From Streptomyces sp. NBC_00620 (GTDB taxonomy: Bacteria; Actinomycetota; Actinomycetes; Streptomycetales; Streptomycetaceae): 64,000 nt of DNA. A model generated the notes under the pieces. The model made no database searches. It had not been told where the DNA came from and saw only the letters and a list, made by a program, of their open reading frames with translations. A program made the position numbers and the translations under genes. Each line of letters starts with the position of its first letter. Position 1 is the stretch's first letter. Positions 33,602 through 42,986 of the stretch are shown piece after piece. The stretch is from NCBI RefSeq assembly GCF_026341825.1, contig NZ_JAPENY010000003.1:1736001-1800000 (forward strand), written 5' to 3'.

Positions 33602-35554
33602 TTGTCAGCTTGGGAGAGGTCGAGCACGGCACGGGTGACCGCACCCGCACGACCGCGCAAGCTCGCCAAGGTCCCGTTCGTCGAACTGGCCGACGGACGC
33701 TTGCAGGGCGTGGTGTCCAGCGGCTCGGACATCGAGCGGGTCTACGTCTCGTCGGTCGCCGCCGGTGACTACGCGTTCGCCTGCAGCACCAACAACAACC
33801 GGCCCTGCGGCGGCGCGCGGGGCGGGTTCTGCAACCACATCCGGGCGCTGATCACCGAGGCGGTGCTCCAGTACGGCGCCGAGCGCGTCGCCCGCTATCT
33901 GCGGGTCGAGACCGTGAGCGGGGAGCCGAGCGCGCTGACGATAGCCGCCGACATGAGCAGCGCCCGTCCGCCGCAGGGAGACACTAAAGCAGCGGCTCCC
34001 GTCTTCAGCCGGTTCCTGCGCCACCTGGCCTATCTGGAACTCGCCCCGACCACCGCGCCGTTGCCGGAGATGCAGTGGTTCCCGCCGACCAGGGTGACGG
34101 CGGTGGGTACGCCCCCGCGCGAGCTCGGTCCGACCGCGGGCGAGCACGTCGACCCGTCCTCCGAAACCGGAGACGGGCCGGACGGGCTCGACGAAGCGCT
34201 GACGGCCGTCGACGCCTTCGACCGGGCGCTCGTCGCCGGCCTGCTCCGCCCCCAGCCCGCCCAGGTGGCCGGGCTGACGGAGCTGGCCCACTCGGTCGCG
34301 GGCACACCGCTCGCTTCCCGGGTCTCCGAGGCGGCCGAGAAGGCGGCGTCCGGAGTCGCGAGCGAGGACCACTTCGTCGCCCTCGCGGCCGCCCGCACGG
34401 CACTCCTCGGCTCCGTCCACGACGCCCTCGCGAGCCGTCTCGACGAGGTGACCGGGCGTACCCGCGGCGAGGTGACACCCCCGGCGCCCGCCGAACGGCA
34501 GGCCGCGAACCTGCTCGCCGCCGCCCGCTCCTGGCTGTCCGATCTCGCGCGCGCAGGCTGGCAGGGCATCGACCACGAGGTGGTCTCGGGGGCGGCGCAG
34601 GTCGTCTCCGCGATGCTGCCCGACCCCGCCCTGCGGCGCCTGGCGACCCTTCTCGACGGGTTCTCCGCCGAACTCGCCGCGTCCTGCCCCGGCGCGACCC
34701 TGGAAAGGATCCCGGCCCGCCGCTGGGGCGACCTCTGGTCGCGGGCGATGCTCCTGACGCTGCCCGGCGCCGGCGCCGCGCCCCCGACCGGTACCGCCAC
34801 CGGCCGCCTGCTGCCCCTCGGCGTCGACCTCCAGGAACACGCGACCTCCGCGCAGGCCCAGGTCCACGCGGTGTTCGAGCCCGCCGACGGCACCGCGCCC
34901 CGCCTGGTGCGCGCCTGCGTCTCGGTGCCGAAACCGGACACCGTCGTCGGAGCCGGTGTCTGGCAGCTGCTCCGCCCCCACATGTCACTGCTGGCGGCCG
35001 TCAGTGAAGGCCGCTCGATGGGCCTCACCGGTATGCCGGTCACCGCCGAGGGCGACCTGGTCTGGAGCGACGAGCACGCCCGCCCGGGTGAGCCCGCCGA
35101 CGCCTTCGTCACCGCCCGCGTCGCCCTGCCGACCGCCACCGACACGGCGACGGCACCGCTGGACCGGCACCCGGCGCGCATCGCCCTGCCGGTGTTCCTG
35201 GAGGGCTACACCATCGACAAGGACAAGGGTGCACACGGCGGCAACATCCTCACCTTCACCGTCGCCGGACAACCCCTCGCCGTCGACACCGACCGCATCC
35301 CGGCCGCCGGACCGCTGACACCGGAAGCCGTCGCGGGGTCGAGCGCCTGTATCGGCCTGCTCCGCTGGGACGCCGGGAGGTACCGCGTCCAGCCGCTCGC
35401 CGTCGAGACGACCGTGCGGAAGAAGGCCCTCGCTGTCCACGCCGGGGCGTGGGCCGGAGGCACGACCGACAAGGCCGCCGTCAAGGCCGAGAAGGCAGCC
35501 ACCGATGCCGTCACGGTGTTGCGCGAGCGCGCGGGAAGGCTGCTGCGCAAATGA
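33602..35554 (+). CDS. SWIM zinc-finger domain protein of a MoxR/VWA cassette
   Basis: A 650-residue protein. A SWIM-like zinc motif lies near the N terminus: CSTNNNRPCGGARGGFCNHI supplies Cys, Cys and Cys-x-His. SWIM domains bind DNA or proteins. The rest is helical and Ala-rich with no recognised catalytic motif; the C-terminal half (LLRPHMSLLAAVSEGRSMGL, LPVFLEGYTIDKDKG) is conserved-looking but uncharacterised. TTG 33602 is chosen because AGGAG ends 8 nt upstream; the nearby ATG and GTG are out of frame. The stop overlaps the VWA gene start (ATGA), the first step of a four-gene coupled cassette. Confidence 0.8.
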   Translation: MSAWERSSTARVTAPARPRKLAKVPFVELADGRLQGVVSSGSDIERVYVSSVAAGDYAFACSTNNNRPCGGARGGFCNHIRALITEAVLQYGAERVARYLRVETVSGEPSALTIAADMSSARPPQGDTKAAAPVFSRFLRHLAYLELAPTTAPLPEMQWFPPTRVTAVGTPPRELGPTAGEHVDPSSETGDGPDGLDEALTAVDAFDRALVAGLLRPQPAQVAGLTELAHSVAGTPLASRVSEAAEKAASGVASEDHFVALAAARTALLGSVHDALASRLDEVTGRTRGEVTPPAPAERQAANLLAAARSWLSDLARAGWQGIDHEVVSGAAQVVSAMLPDPALRRLATLLDGFSAELAASCPGATLERIPARRWGDLWSRAMLLTLPGAGAAPPTGTATGRLLPLGVDLQEHATSAQAQVHAVFEPADGTAPRLVRACVSVPKPDTVVGAGVWQLLRPHMSLLAAVSEGRSMGLTGMPVTAEGDLVWSDEHARPGEPADAFVTARVALPTATDTATAPLDRHPARIALPVFLEGYTIDKDKGAHGGNILTFTVAGQPLAVDTDRIPAAGPLTPEAVAGSSACIGLLRWDAGRYRVQPLAVETTVRKKALAVHAGAWAGGTTDKAAVKAEKAATDAVTVLRERAGRLLRK

Positions 35555-36930
35555 CCGAGCAGACGACCGACCGCGCACCCCGGGCGGACTCCGAGGAGAA
35601 CCGCCGGCAGATCCAGTACTGGCGGCTCCTCGCCCGCCTCTTCGACCACGAGGAGCAGCCCGCCCTGGAATCGGGGAGCCTCGCCGTCGTCGAGGACCTA
35701 GGTCTGCCGCCCGCGTTGCTGGACCCGGGGGCCTCCATCGACTCGATCGTGCAGCGCCATCCGGAGCTGGCCACCGAGTTCGACGGTCTGATGGCGCCAG
35801 AGCCCGACGGCGTCGACGCCGGTGCCCGCGACCGGGCCGCCGAAGTACGGCGCGCGGCACTGGTGTCGAAGGTGCTGCTCAACGTCTTCGCCTCCGGTTC
35901 CGGCACGGTCACCGCCGGGCAGCTGGCCCGCTGGCAGTCCGACGCGGGATGGCTGGAGCGCGCGCTCGGCTGCCGGCCAGGCGAGCTGCGCGGCGGCCGC
36001 GCGGGCGGAGGCGCCGGAGCGGGCGGCCTGCTGATCCCGGGTTTCGGCCCCGAACTCGGCGCCATCGAGGCCGATCTCGTCAAGCGGATGCATCTGCGCG
36101 AGGTGCTGGCCGACCCCAAGCTCGCCGCACAGCTGACCCCGAGCATGTCGCTGATCGAGCAGCTGCTGCGGGACAAGAGCAACCTCTCCGGCGTCGCCCT
36201 GGCCAACGCCAAGTCCTTGATCCGCCGTTTCGTCGACGACGTCGCCGAAGTGCTGCGCACCCAGGTGGAGAAGGCCACGGCAGGCGACCTGGACCGCTCC
36301 GTCCCGCCCAAGCGGGTGTTCCGCAATCTCGACCTCGACCGCACGATCTGGAAGAACCTCACCAACTGGAGCCCGGAGGAGGAGCGGTTGTACGTCGACC
36401 GGCTCTACTACCGGCACACCGCCCGCAAGACGATGCCCCAGCGGCTGATCGTCGTCGTGGACCAGTCGGGTTCGATGGTCGACTCGATGGTGAACTGCAC
36501 GATCCTGGCGTCGATCTTCGCCGGGCTGCCGAAGGTCGACGTCCACCTGATCGCGTACGACACACAGGCGCTCGACCTCACGCCCTGGGTGCACGACCCC
36601 TTCGAGACCCTGCTGCGCACCAAACTCGGCGGCGGCAACGACGGGCCCGTCGCGATGGCCATGGCCCGACCGAAGATCACGGAGCCGCGGAACACCGTGA
36701 TGGTGTGGATCTCGGACTTCTACGAATTCGACCGCTCCCAGCCGCTGTTCGAGGGCATCGAGGCGGTTCACCGCTCCGGGGTGAAGTTCATCCCGGTCGG
36801 ATCGGTGACCAGCTCCGGCCGCCAGGAGGTCAACCCCTGGTTCCGTGAGCGCTTCAAGACCCTCGGCACGCCGGTGCTCTCCGGACACATCCGCAAGCTC
36901 GTCCACGAGCTCAAGACGTTCCTCACCTAG
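35551..36930 (+). CDS. VWA-domain protein
   Basis: A 459-residue protein with an N-terminal helical region (~1-290) and a C-terminal von Willebrand factor A domain with a MIDAS metal site (VVVDQSGSMVDSMV, then GGGNDGPVAMAMA and VWISDFYEF). VWA proteins act with MoxR AAA+ ATPases as a substrate adaptor or chaperone pair; here the MoxR gene follows 59 nt downstream. The start ATG 35551 overlaps the SWIM stop by 4 nt. A glycine-rich linker (GGRAGGGAGAGG) interrupts the helical part. Confidence 0.88.
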   Translation: MTEQTTDRAPRADSEENRRQIQYWRLLARLFDHEEQPALESGSLAVVEDLGLPPALLDPGASIDSIVQRHPELATEFDGLMAPEPDGVDAGARDRAAEVRRAALVSKVLLNVFASGSGTVTAGQLARWQSDAGWLERALGCRPGELRGGRAGGGAGAGGLLIPGFGPELGAIEADLVKRMHLREVLADPKLAAQLTPSMSLIEQLLRDKSNLSGVALANAKSLIRRFVDDVAEVLRTQVEKATAGDLDRSVPPKRVFRNLDLDRTIWKNLTNWSPEEERLYVDRLYYRHTARKTMPQRLIVVVDQSGSMVDSMVNCTILASIFAGLPKVDVHLIAYDTQALDLTPWVHDPFETLLRTKLGGGNDGPVAMAMARPKITEPRNTVMVWISDFYEFDRSQPLFEGIEAVHRSGVKFIPVGSVTSSGRQEVNPWFRERFKTLGTPVLSGHIRKLVHELKTFLT

Positions 36931-36989
36931 CACTCACACGCCTCAGACGCGTCACTCCCAAAACTTTTCACGCCCAGAAAGGCCCTTGC

Positions 36990-38102
36990 ATGTCCGAGCT
37001 GTTGCGCGCCCCCGCCGAGATCAAGTACGCCGAGGAGCTGGACTGGCTGGAGTCCGTCGACGACAACCCCAAGCCCTTCTCCTGGCGGCTGTCGCCGAAG
37101 ATGATCCGGCTGTTCATCCTGGGTTCCGAGCGCTCCGACGGCCTGGACCGGGAGGTCGCGCAGAAGTGGTTCGGCGACCGCAGTCTCGTCGAGCGCTCCA
37201 TCGTCACGCTGGCCTCCGACCGCGGTCTGCTGCTCATCGGCGACCCCGGCACCGGCAAGAGCTGGCTGGCCGAGCTGCTGGCCGCCGCGATCAGCCGTAA
37301 CTCCACGCTGGTCGTGCAGGGGACGGCCGGTACGACCGAGGACCACATCAAGTACTCCTGGAACGTGTCCATGGTCATCGCCAAGGGCCAATCGCGGGAG
37401 TCGATGATCCCCTCGCCGATCATGACCGCGATGGAGACCGGCGCGATCGGCCGTTTCGAGGAACTCACCCGCTCCACCAGCGACGTCCAGGACGCGCTGA
37501 TCTCGATCCTGTCCGAGAAGTACGTCTCGGTTCCCGAACTCGACAGCGACAGCATCGTCTTCGCCAAGCCCGGTTTCTCGATCATCGCCACCGCCAACAG
37601 CCGCGACCGGGGCGTCAACGACCTGTCGTCGGCGCTCAAGCGCCGCTTCAACTTCGTCCGCATCCCGGTGGTGACGAACAAGAAGAGCGAGGCGGAGATC
37701 GTCCGCTTCCGCACCGAGGAACTGCTGCGCCGCCACCAGATCGAGCTGGAGGTGCCGCCGACGCTGCTCGACGTGCTGCTGCAGAGCTTCGCCGACCTGC
37801 GCGCCTCGGCGTCCGCGGCCGGCAGTGACGACGAGAAGCTGGAGTCGGCGCTGTCCACCGCCGAGCAGATCGGGGTGCTCGAGGACGCGATCCTGCACGG
37901 CAACTTCTTCGGCGAACGCGCCCTGACCGCCCGCGCACTGGCCTCCTCGCTCGTCGGGTCGCTGGCCCGGCGCGAACCCGAGGACCTGGCCATCCTCAAC
38001 AAGTACCTGCACGGTGTCGTCGAGCCGCGCAGCAAGGAAGAGGGCGGCTCCTGGCCGGAGTTCCTGGAGGGCGGCCGCGACGCGATCGCCACCCTGTCAT
38101 GA
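36990..38102 (+). CDS. MoxR-family AAA+ ATPase
   Basis: A 370-residue AAA+ ATPase. Walker A is GDPGTGKSWLAELL; the Walker B area is the MoxR-type GRFEELTRSTSDVQDALISIL (acidic pair without the usual Asp-Glu context); sensor 1 is FSIIATANSRDRGVNDLSSALKRRF with the arginine finger region. MoxR ATPases use ATP to remodel partner proteins, usually through a VWA protein, which is encoded just upstream. The stop overlaps the DUF5682 start (ATGA). Cellular target unknown. Confidence 0.9.
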   Translation: MSELLRAPAEIKYAEELDWLESVDDNPKPFSWRLSPKMIRLFILGSERSDGLDREVAQKWFGDRSLVERSIVTLASDRGLLLIGDPGTGKSWLAELLAAAISRNSTLVVQGTAGTTEDHIKYSWNVSMVIAKGQSRESMIPSPIMTAMETGAIGRFEELTRSTSDVQDALISILSEKYVSVPELDSDSIVFAKPGFSIIATANSRDRGVNDLSSALKRRFNFVRIPVVTNKKSEAEIVRFRTEELLRRHQIELEVPPTLLDVLLQSFADLRASASAAGSDDEKLESALSTAEQIGVLEDAILHGNFFGERALTARALASSLVGSLARREPEDLAILNKYLHGVVEPRSKEEGGSWPEFLEGGRDAIATLS

Positions 38103-40891
38103 GCGAGGGAACTTTCACCGCACTGCGCACCCAACTGCAGGAAGCGGCGACGGAGTTCGCCGACGGTCCGGGCGCTCTGAAGGGCATCCTCCTCGGCATC
38201 GTCGAGGACGTCGACCGCGCGGTGCGCGAGCCGCTGGAGATCTTCCCGGTCTGCCACCACTCGCCCGCCTCGGCGCTCGCGATGGCCCGCCGCCTGCGCG
38301 AGAAGCAGCCGAAGGTCGTCTATCTGGAGCTGTGCGAGGACATGGCGCCGCTGCTCACCGAACTGCGCAACTGCAGGCTCCCGGTGGCGGTCCAGGCCTT
38401 CGCGACCGAGGTCGACGGCTTCCCGGCCGAGTGGTCCCCGCTGTCGGTGGTCGCCCCGATCACCGAGGCCTCCGCCGAGTACCAGGCGATCGCCTACGCC
38501 CTGGACACCCCGGGCGTCGAACTGGTCCTCGTCGACCGTTCCTCGGACCACGTCTACCAGTGGGACGCGCGCGGTACGGAGGATGCCGGGCCGACCGATC
38601 CGGACGCACCGCCCGCCGAGGAGGAGGCCGCGCTGCACGGTGACGCGGTCGGCGTGGAGATCGGCGACCTGCGGCCGCGCTTCGCCGAACTGGAGGAGCA
38701 CCTGCTGCGGCACGGCAGGGTGCGGCACTGGTCGGAGTGGTGGCACCAGTACGTCGAACTGCCGCTCGGCGACAGCGACCACGACACCTACCGCCAGGTC
38801 ATGCTGCTGATCGGCAGCCTCTTCCGGCGCCTCGCACCCGGCGACCCGCACCGGGTCCGCGTGGACGAGGACCGCGAGCGGTACATGTGGACCCGGATGC
38901 GCGAGCACCTCGCCGCGTCCGGCGCAGATGCCGCGGACTGCCTCTACGTGTGCGGCGCCTTCCACGCGGCCAGCCGCGTCGCGGAGTTCGGCGTCCACGG
39001 CAGCGACACCTTCGAGATCGGTCCCCGCAGTGCCACCAAGTGGCAGCACGGCCTGATTCCGTCCAGCCACGCGGCGATCGAGGCGCAGTTCGGCCTCGCC
39101 GCCGGCTCGGTGTCGATCGCCGCGACGCAATGGGCGAAGAACGTCGGGCGCACGCGCGTGGAGCCGTACCGCCTGACGGGACAGGCAGGCGTGAAGAAGA
39201 CGCGCGCCAGGAAGACCGCCGCCGCGGCCCCCGTACCGTCGGCCGTCCCGCCCTCGGACAGGCTGACCGGCTTCCTGCGCCAACAGCCCGTCCTGGACCC
39301 GCTGGACGAGGCGGAACTGCTCGGCTGGTCGGTCGACATCGTGCGTGCCGCACGCCGGGCCGGCTATCTGGCCTCCACGGCCGACGCCATCGCGGTGTTC
39401 GAGACGTCGATCCTGCTGGCCGGGATGCGCGACCGGGCCAAGCCCACGCCGTACGACTTCCAGGACGCGGCCGTCACCTGCATCGAGAAGGACTCCGTGC
39501 CGGGCCGGCGCGATGTGCGCCGCCTCGTGGAGATCATGATGGGCGGCGACCGGGTCGGCCAGGTCGGTTACGACGCGCTGCCGCCGCTGGCCCGCGATGT
39601 GCACGACCGGCTCGCGCCGCTGAACCTCAGGCTTCAACAGCGCGGTGTGCAGCGGGCGTTGCTGGACATGGCCGCCCAGCCGGAGTTGGGGCCCTGCTCC
39701 GACGTGCTGTGGATGTTGAAGTACCTGATGCCGCACGGCACCGCGCGGCCGATCATGGGCGAGCGGAAGCTCGGCGAGCGGCCGATCCAGGAGTCGTGGG
39801 ACCTGGCGCTCGGCACCCATCAGCGTGCGCTCATCGAGCTCGGCTACGAGGGCGTCAGCATCGAGCAGGTCCTCGAACAGCGTCTGCGCCGGGCGGCGTA
39901 CGGCCCGCAGGCCACCGCGGCGACCGTCCTGGCGGCCGTCGAGGACGCGACGCTGTACCTGCGCGGCCGCCGTCTCCCCGACGAGCTGGGCACCCGGGCT
40001 CTGGAGGTGCTGTCGGCCGAACGCGGCGTGGACGGCGCGCCGGAGGTGCTGCGCCGGGTGCGGCGTCTGCTTGCGTACTACCGCACCAGTGAGCCGGTGC
40101 TGCCGCCGTGGATCGAGTCCTTCGTGAAGGCCGGATACGCGCACTACTGCACCCTGCTGCCAACCGCGTTCACCGACGAGGACGCCACCGTCCGCCAGGT
40201 GGCGGCGATGCTGGGCTTCCTGTTCAGCATGGAGGGTCTGGCGCTGTCGCTGGGCTGCGACCGGACCCAACTGGAGCTGGCCGTGGCCCAGTCGCATCCG
40301 CAGGACCCGTCGAGGACCGCGCTGCTGTGGGCGGCCCGGACGCAGCTCGGACACCTCTCCCGCGCGGACCTGCGGGCGAGGTGCGACGAACTCCTCGCCA
40401 ACCCCTTGGTCGTGCCCGCCTACCCGCGCTATCTGAGCGGCTTCGTCCACGCCCTGGAGCCCGTCCCGAGCCTCACCGACTTCGTCGTGGAAGCCGTGTC
40501 GAACGCCTTCGGGCGGCTGCCGGACCCGGTGCTCCTGCCCTGGCTGCCCACCCTGATCACCACCCTGCGATCGAGCGGCACCGAGCTGGCTCCGCTGCTG
40601 ATCCGCGAGGCCGGACGGACCTTTCCCGGCCGGCTCGCGGCGCTCGACGAATGGGTCCCGCCCTGGCGGACCCGGCCACAACCGCAAGCCGCCCACCCGG
40701 CACGGCACCCGGACGGCAACCGCCCTGCCGCACTCCTCGCCGCCCACCCCGCGACATGCGACGCGGTGGCGGGCCTGCTGGGCTGCGACGGGGCATGGGA
40801 GCCGGCGGATCCCGGCCCGCGGGGCGCCGCACTGGCCGGCCGCTATCCGGAGACGGGGGTGGCTCTGGAGGTGCTGCTGTCGGACGCGTGA
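38099..40891 (+). CDS. DUF5682 family protein with TraB/TIKI-like motifs
   Basis: A 930-residue protein, last gene of the SWIM-VWA-MoxR cassette. The N-terminal ~300 residues contain CHHSPASALAMARRL (His53/His54), then VVYLELCEDM, later LVLVDRS, and a GX2H motif in VCGAFHAA (His289). Order and spacing recall the TraB/PrgY/TIKI/EreA superfamily of putative metallohydrolases (H-x-S-x-x-S, V-x-LEL-x-x-x-R, D-R, G-x-x-H). The remaining ~600 residues are mostly helical and may be a scaffold. A Lys/Ala-rich linker lies near residues 362-376. Catalysis is not proven: the hydrolase assignment is remote and inferred. Confidence 0.75.
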   Translation: MSEGTFTALRTQLQEAATEFADGPGALKGILLGIVEDVDRAVREPLEIFPVCHHSPASALAMARRLREKQPKVVYLELCEDMAPLLTELRNCRLPVAVQAFATEVDGFPAEWSPLSVVAPITEASAEYQAIAYALDTPGVELVLVDRSSDHVYQWDARGTEDAGPTDPDAPPAEEEAALHGDAVGVEIGDLRPRFAELEEHLLRHGRVRHWSEWWHQYVELPLGDSDHDTYRQVMLLIGSLFRRLAPGDPHRVRVDEDRERYMWTRMREHLAASGADAADCLYVCGAFHAASRVAEFGVHGSDTFEIGPRSATKWQHGLIPSSHAAIEAQFGLAAGSVSIAATQWAKNVGRTRVEPYRLTGQAGVKKTRARKTAAAAPVPSAVPPSDRLTGFLRQQPVLDPLDEAELLGWSVDIVRAARRAGYLASTADAIAVFETSILLAGMRDRAKPTPYDFQDAAVTCIEKDSVPGRRDVRRLVEIMMGGDRVGQVGYDALPPLARDVHDRLAPLNLRLQQRGVQRALLDMAAQPELGPCSDVLWMLKYLMPHGTARPIMGERKLGERPIQESWDLALGTHQRALIELGYEGVSIEQVLEQRLRRAAYGPQATAATVLAAVEDATLYLRGRRLPDELGTRALEVLSAERGVDGAPEVLRRVRRLLAYYRTSEPVLPPWIESFVKAGYAHYCTLLPTAFTDEDATVRQVAAMLGFLFSMEGLALSLGCDRTQLELAVAQSHPQDPSRTALLWAARTQLGHLSRADLRARCDELLANPLVVPAYPRYLSGFVHALEPVPSLTDFVVEAVSNAFGRLPDPVLLPWLPTLITTLRSSGTELAPLLIREAGRTFPGRLAALDEWVPPWRTRPQPQAAHPARHPDGNRPAALLAAHPATCDAVAGLLGCDGAWEPADPGPRGAALAGRYPETGVALEVLLSDA

Positions 40892-40896
40892 CCGCG

Positions 40897-40927
40897 GCGG
40901 GGCCTGAGGCGTCGCCCCAGGCCCCGC
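40897..40927. terminator. Bidirectional terminator between convergent genes
   Basis: A 10-bp stem (40897-40906 with 40918-40927; GCGGGGCCTG paired with CAGGCCCCGC) and an 11-nt loop lies just after the DUF5682 stop and before the 3' end of the leftward beta-helix gene. No T-tract, as usual for Streptomyces. Confidence 0.7.
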
Positions 40928-40974
40928 AGGGATCAACCGACCGGCATCAACCGCCGGGTCTCGGCCGACCGTTA

Positions 40975-42913
40975 TCAACCCACCGGCTGCACGATCACGT
41001 CATCCACGTATGACAACCCCGGCGACGTCGCCCGAACCCGCAGCATGGTCGCCGTCGACGGTGCGGACAGCTCCACGCGGTGCCACTCCCCCGCCGTGGT
41101 GTCGGACTGCGTGGCGGTGGCGACGACCGTGCCCGAGGAGTTGAGGACCTCGACGGCGACGGGCGTGGACGGGGAGTCGGAGCGTACGAGGGCGGAGACG
41201 CGGCGTGTGGTGGTGCCGCCGATGGTGCGGGTCAGGGTCGAAGTACCTGTCAGGCGGGCCGAGTTGCCCAGATCTCCCGAGGGGTCCGTGACCACGGATG
41301 CGGTACCCGTTGTGGTCCAGGTCGACGACAGCGTGTCGAAGAGGTCGGTCACCAGGGGGGGGCGTCGTACCGCTGCCGCCGTACGCCCCGATGTTCGGGG
41401 CGGTTGTCGAGGAGACCGCGTTGCCGTAGTAGTCCAGTCCCCCGTTGCCGGCGACCACCGCGCCGGTGCCGAGTGTTCCGTACCCCGTGATGAGACGGTA
41501 GCCGTGCGGATCGCGGAGGCCGGGGGCGACGAGACCCGGTGCGGTGGTGACCGTGTTGGTCGCCGCCGCCGGTGCCGTCAGGCCGTGGAAGGCGTTGTGG
41601 TCGAAGGTGACGTTGGCGTCGGAGTAGTTCCAACTCACCGATCCCGAGCCGGACTTGCGGACGATGTTGTTGGTGAAGGCCAGGTCGAGCGGGTCCGAGG
41701 TGGACTCGGTGAGGAAGACCGGGCTGAGGCCGGTGCCCACGGAGATCGTGTTGTTGTAGATGTCGCCGTTGTCGATCTCGCCGGAGCACACCTGGAAGGT
41801 GCGGGTGCGGTCGTTGACCGAGATGTTGTAGCGGATCGTGAAGTCGGTGACCGGAGTGTCGTACGGGCAGATGAGGAAGAAGCCGCCGTCGTTGTCGTGG
41901 GAGAGGTTGTACTGGAAGACCGTGCCGGACGTGGAGTGGTCGACGTCGTAGGACTGGCCGTCCTTGGTCGTGTTGCCCCCGGACACCTCGTTGTACTGGA
42001 AGAGGCCGTTGTCGCTGTTGGCGGTCCAGATGCCGATGTTCACGCTGCCCGCGCGCTCGTTGAAGCCGGTGACCTTGTTGTGCTCGATGAGCGCGCCGTC
42101 CTGGCCCTTGGCGACGATGCCGTCTCCGCCGATGTCACGCAGGTCGTTGCCGCGGACGACCAGACCGGTCGAGGCCTTCCAGTCGGCGAAGCACAGGGTG
42201 TCCTGCCAGAAGGCGGCGAGCTGGTCCCGCTTGCACCAGTTGGACCAGGTGTAGATGCCCTCGCGGTCCACGGAGTGGATCTCGTTGTCGAGAATGCGCG
42301 TGTCCGCGAAGGCCGTCGGCGTGGTGGTGCCCTGCGCCTCGATGACGATGCCGCCGGTGGCGTTCGCGTACTTTCCGGTGCCGTGATAGTTCCCGCTGAC
42401 CGTCGCGGGCAGCACACCGCGTACGTCATGGATGTCGAGCCGTTGCAGCGTGATGCCGCTGACGACGCCCGCGTCCGCCGCGTGGACGTAAACCCCGCGT
42501 CGGTACGCCGTGTTGTCGCCGTCCGCCGTCAACTCCAGGTCCTGGACGGTGATGTACGGGGTGTTGTCGAGGAGTACGGCGTTGACCGCGCCGTCCGCGT
42601 TGACCGCCGGCTTGTCACCGCTGCCGTAGGCGCCGATGACGACCGGGGCAGAAGCGGTGCCGGTGGCGTCCGGGGCGAGCTGGCCCGAGCAGGCGGTGCC
42701 GCGCCGCAGGAGAACCTGGTCACCGGCCGTGAGGGTGAGGGCGTTGACCGAGGTCAGGGAGTTGTACGGGGAGGAGGAGCCGCCGGTGCCGTCGGCGGCG
42801 GCGGAGCAGTCCACGTAGTACGTGGTGGGGGCGGCCTGGGCCGGTGAGGCGGCGATGAGGGCCGCGCCGAGGGCCGTCAGGCAGGTCAGCAGGGCGGTGC
42901 TTCCGGAACGCAT
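40975..42913 (-). CDS. Secreted right-handed beta-helix protein, frameshifted at a G8/C8 tract
   Basis: The N terminus has a Sec signal peptide (ending SPAQA), followed by a right-handed parallel beta-helix of repeated N/D-rich turns (for example ILDNEIHSVDREGIYT, LVVRGNDLRDIGGDGIV, IYNNTISVGT). This is the fold of pectate lyases, alginate epimerases and related polysaccharide enzymes. After the helix comes a Pro linker. At G8 on the plus strand (41355-41362) the frame shifts; with seven instead of eight bases it would continue into LVTDLFDTLSSTWTTTGTAS and a ~120-residue beta-sandwich, probably carbohydrate-binding, ending at 40975. As sequenced, the first frame runs on to a stop at 41000 in unrelated sequence. 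This is a true mutation, slippage or a sequencing error. It is the last gene of the ROK-controlled operon. Confidence 0.75.
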
Positions 42914-42986
42914 GGCGGGACTCCGTGAGGGACGGCGGGACGGGGGAAGGGCGCGGCACGGAGACGGCTACATCGCGCGCGGTGCA

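Noticed and set aside
36968..40978. A 1336-codon minus-strand frame opposite MoxR and DUF5682
   Set aside because: Low-complexity Arg/Gly-rich translation without motifs; the plus-strand genes have clear motifs and overlapping starts.
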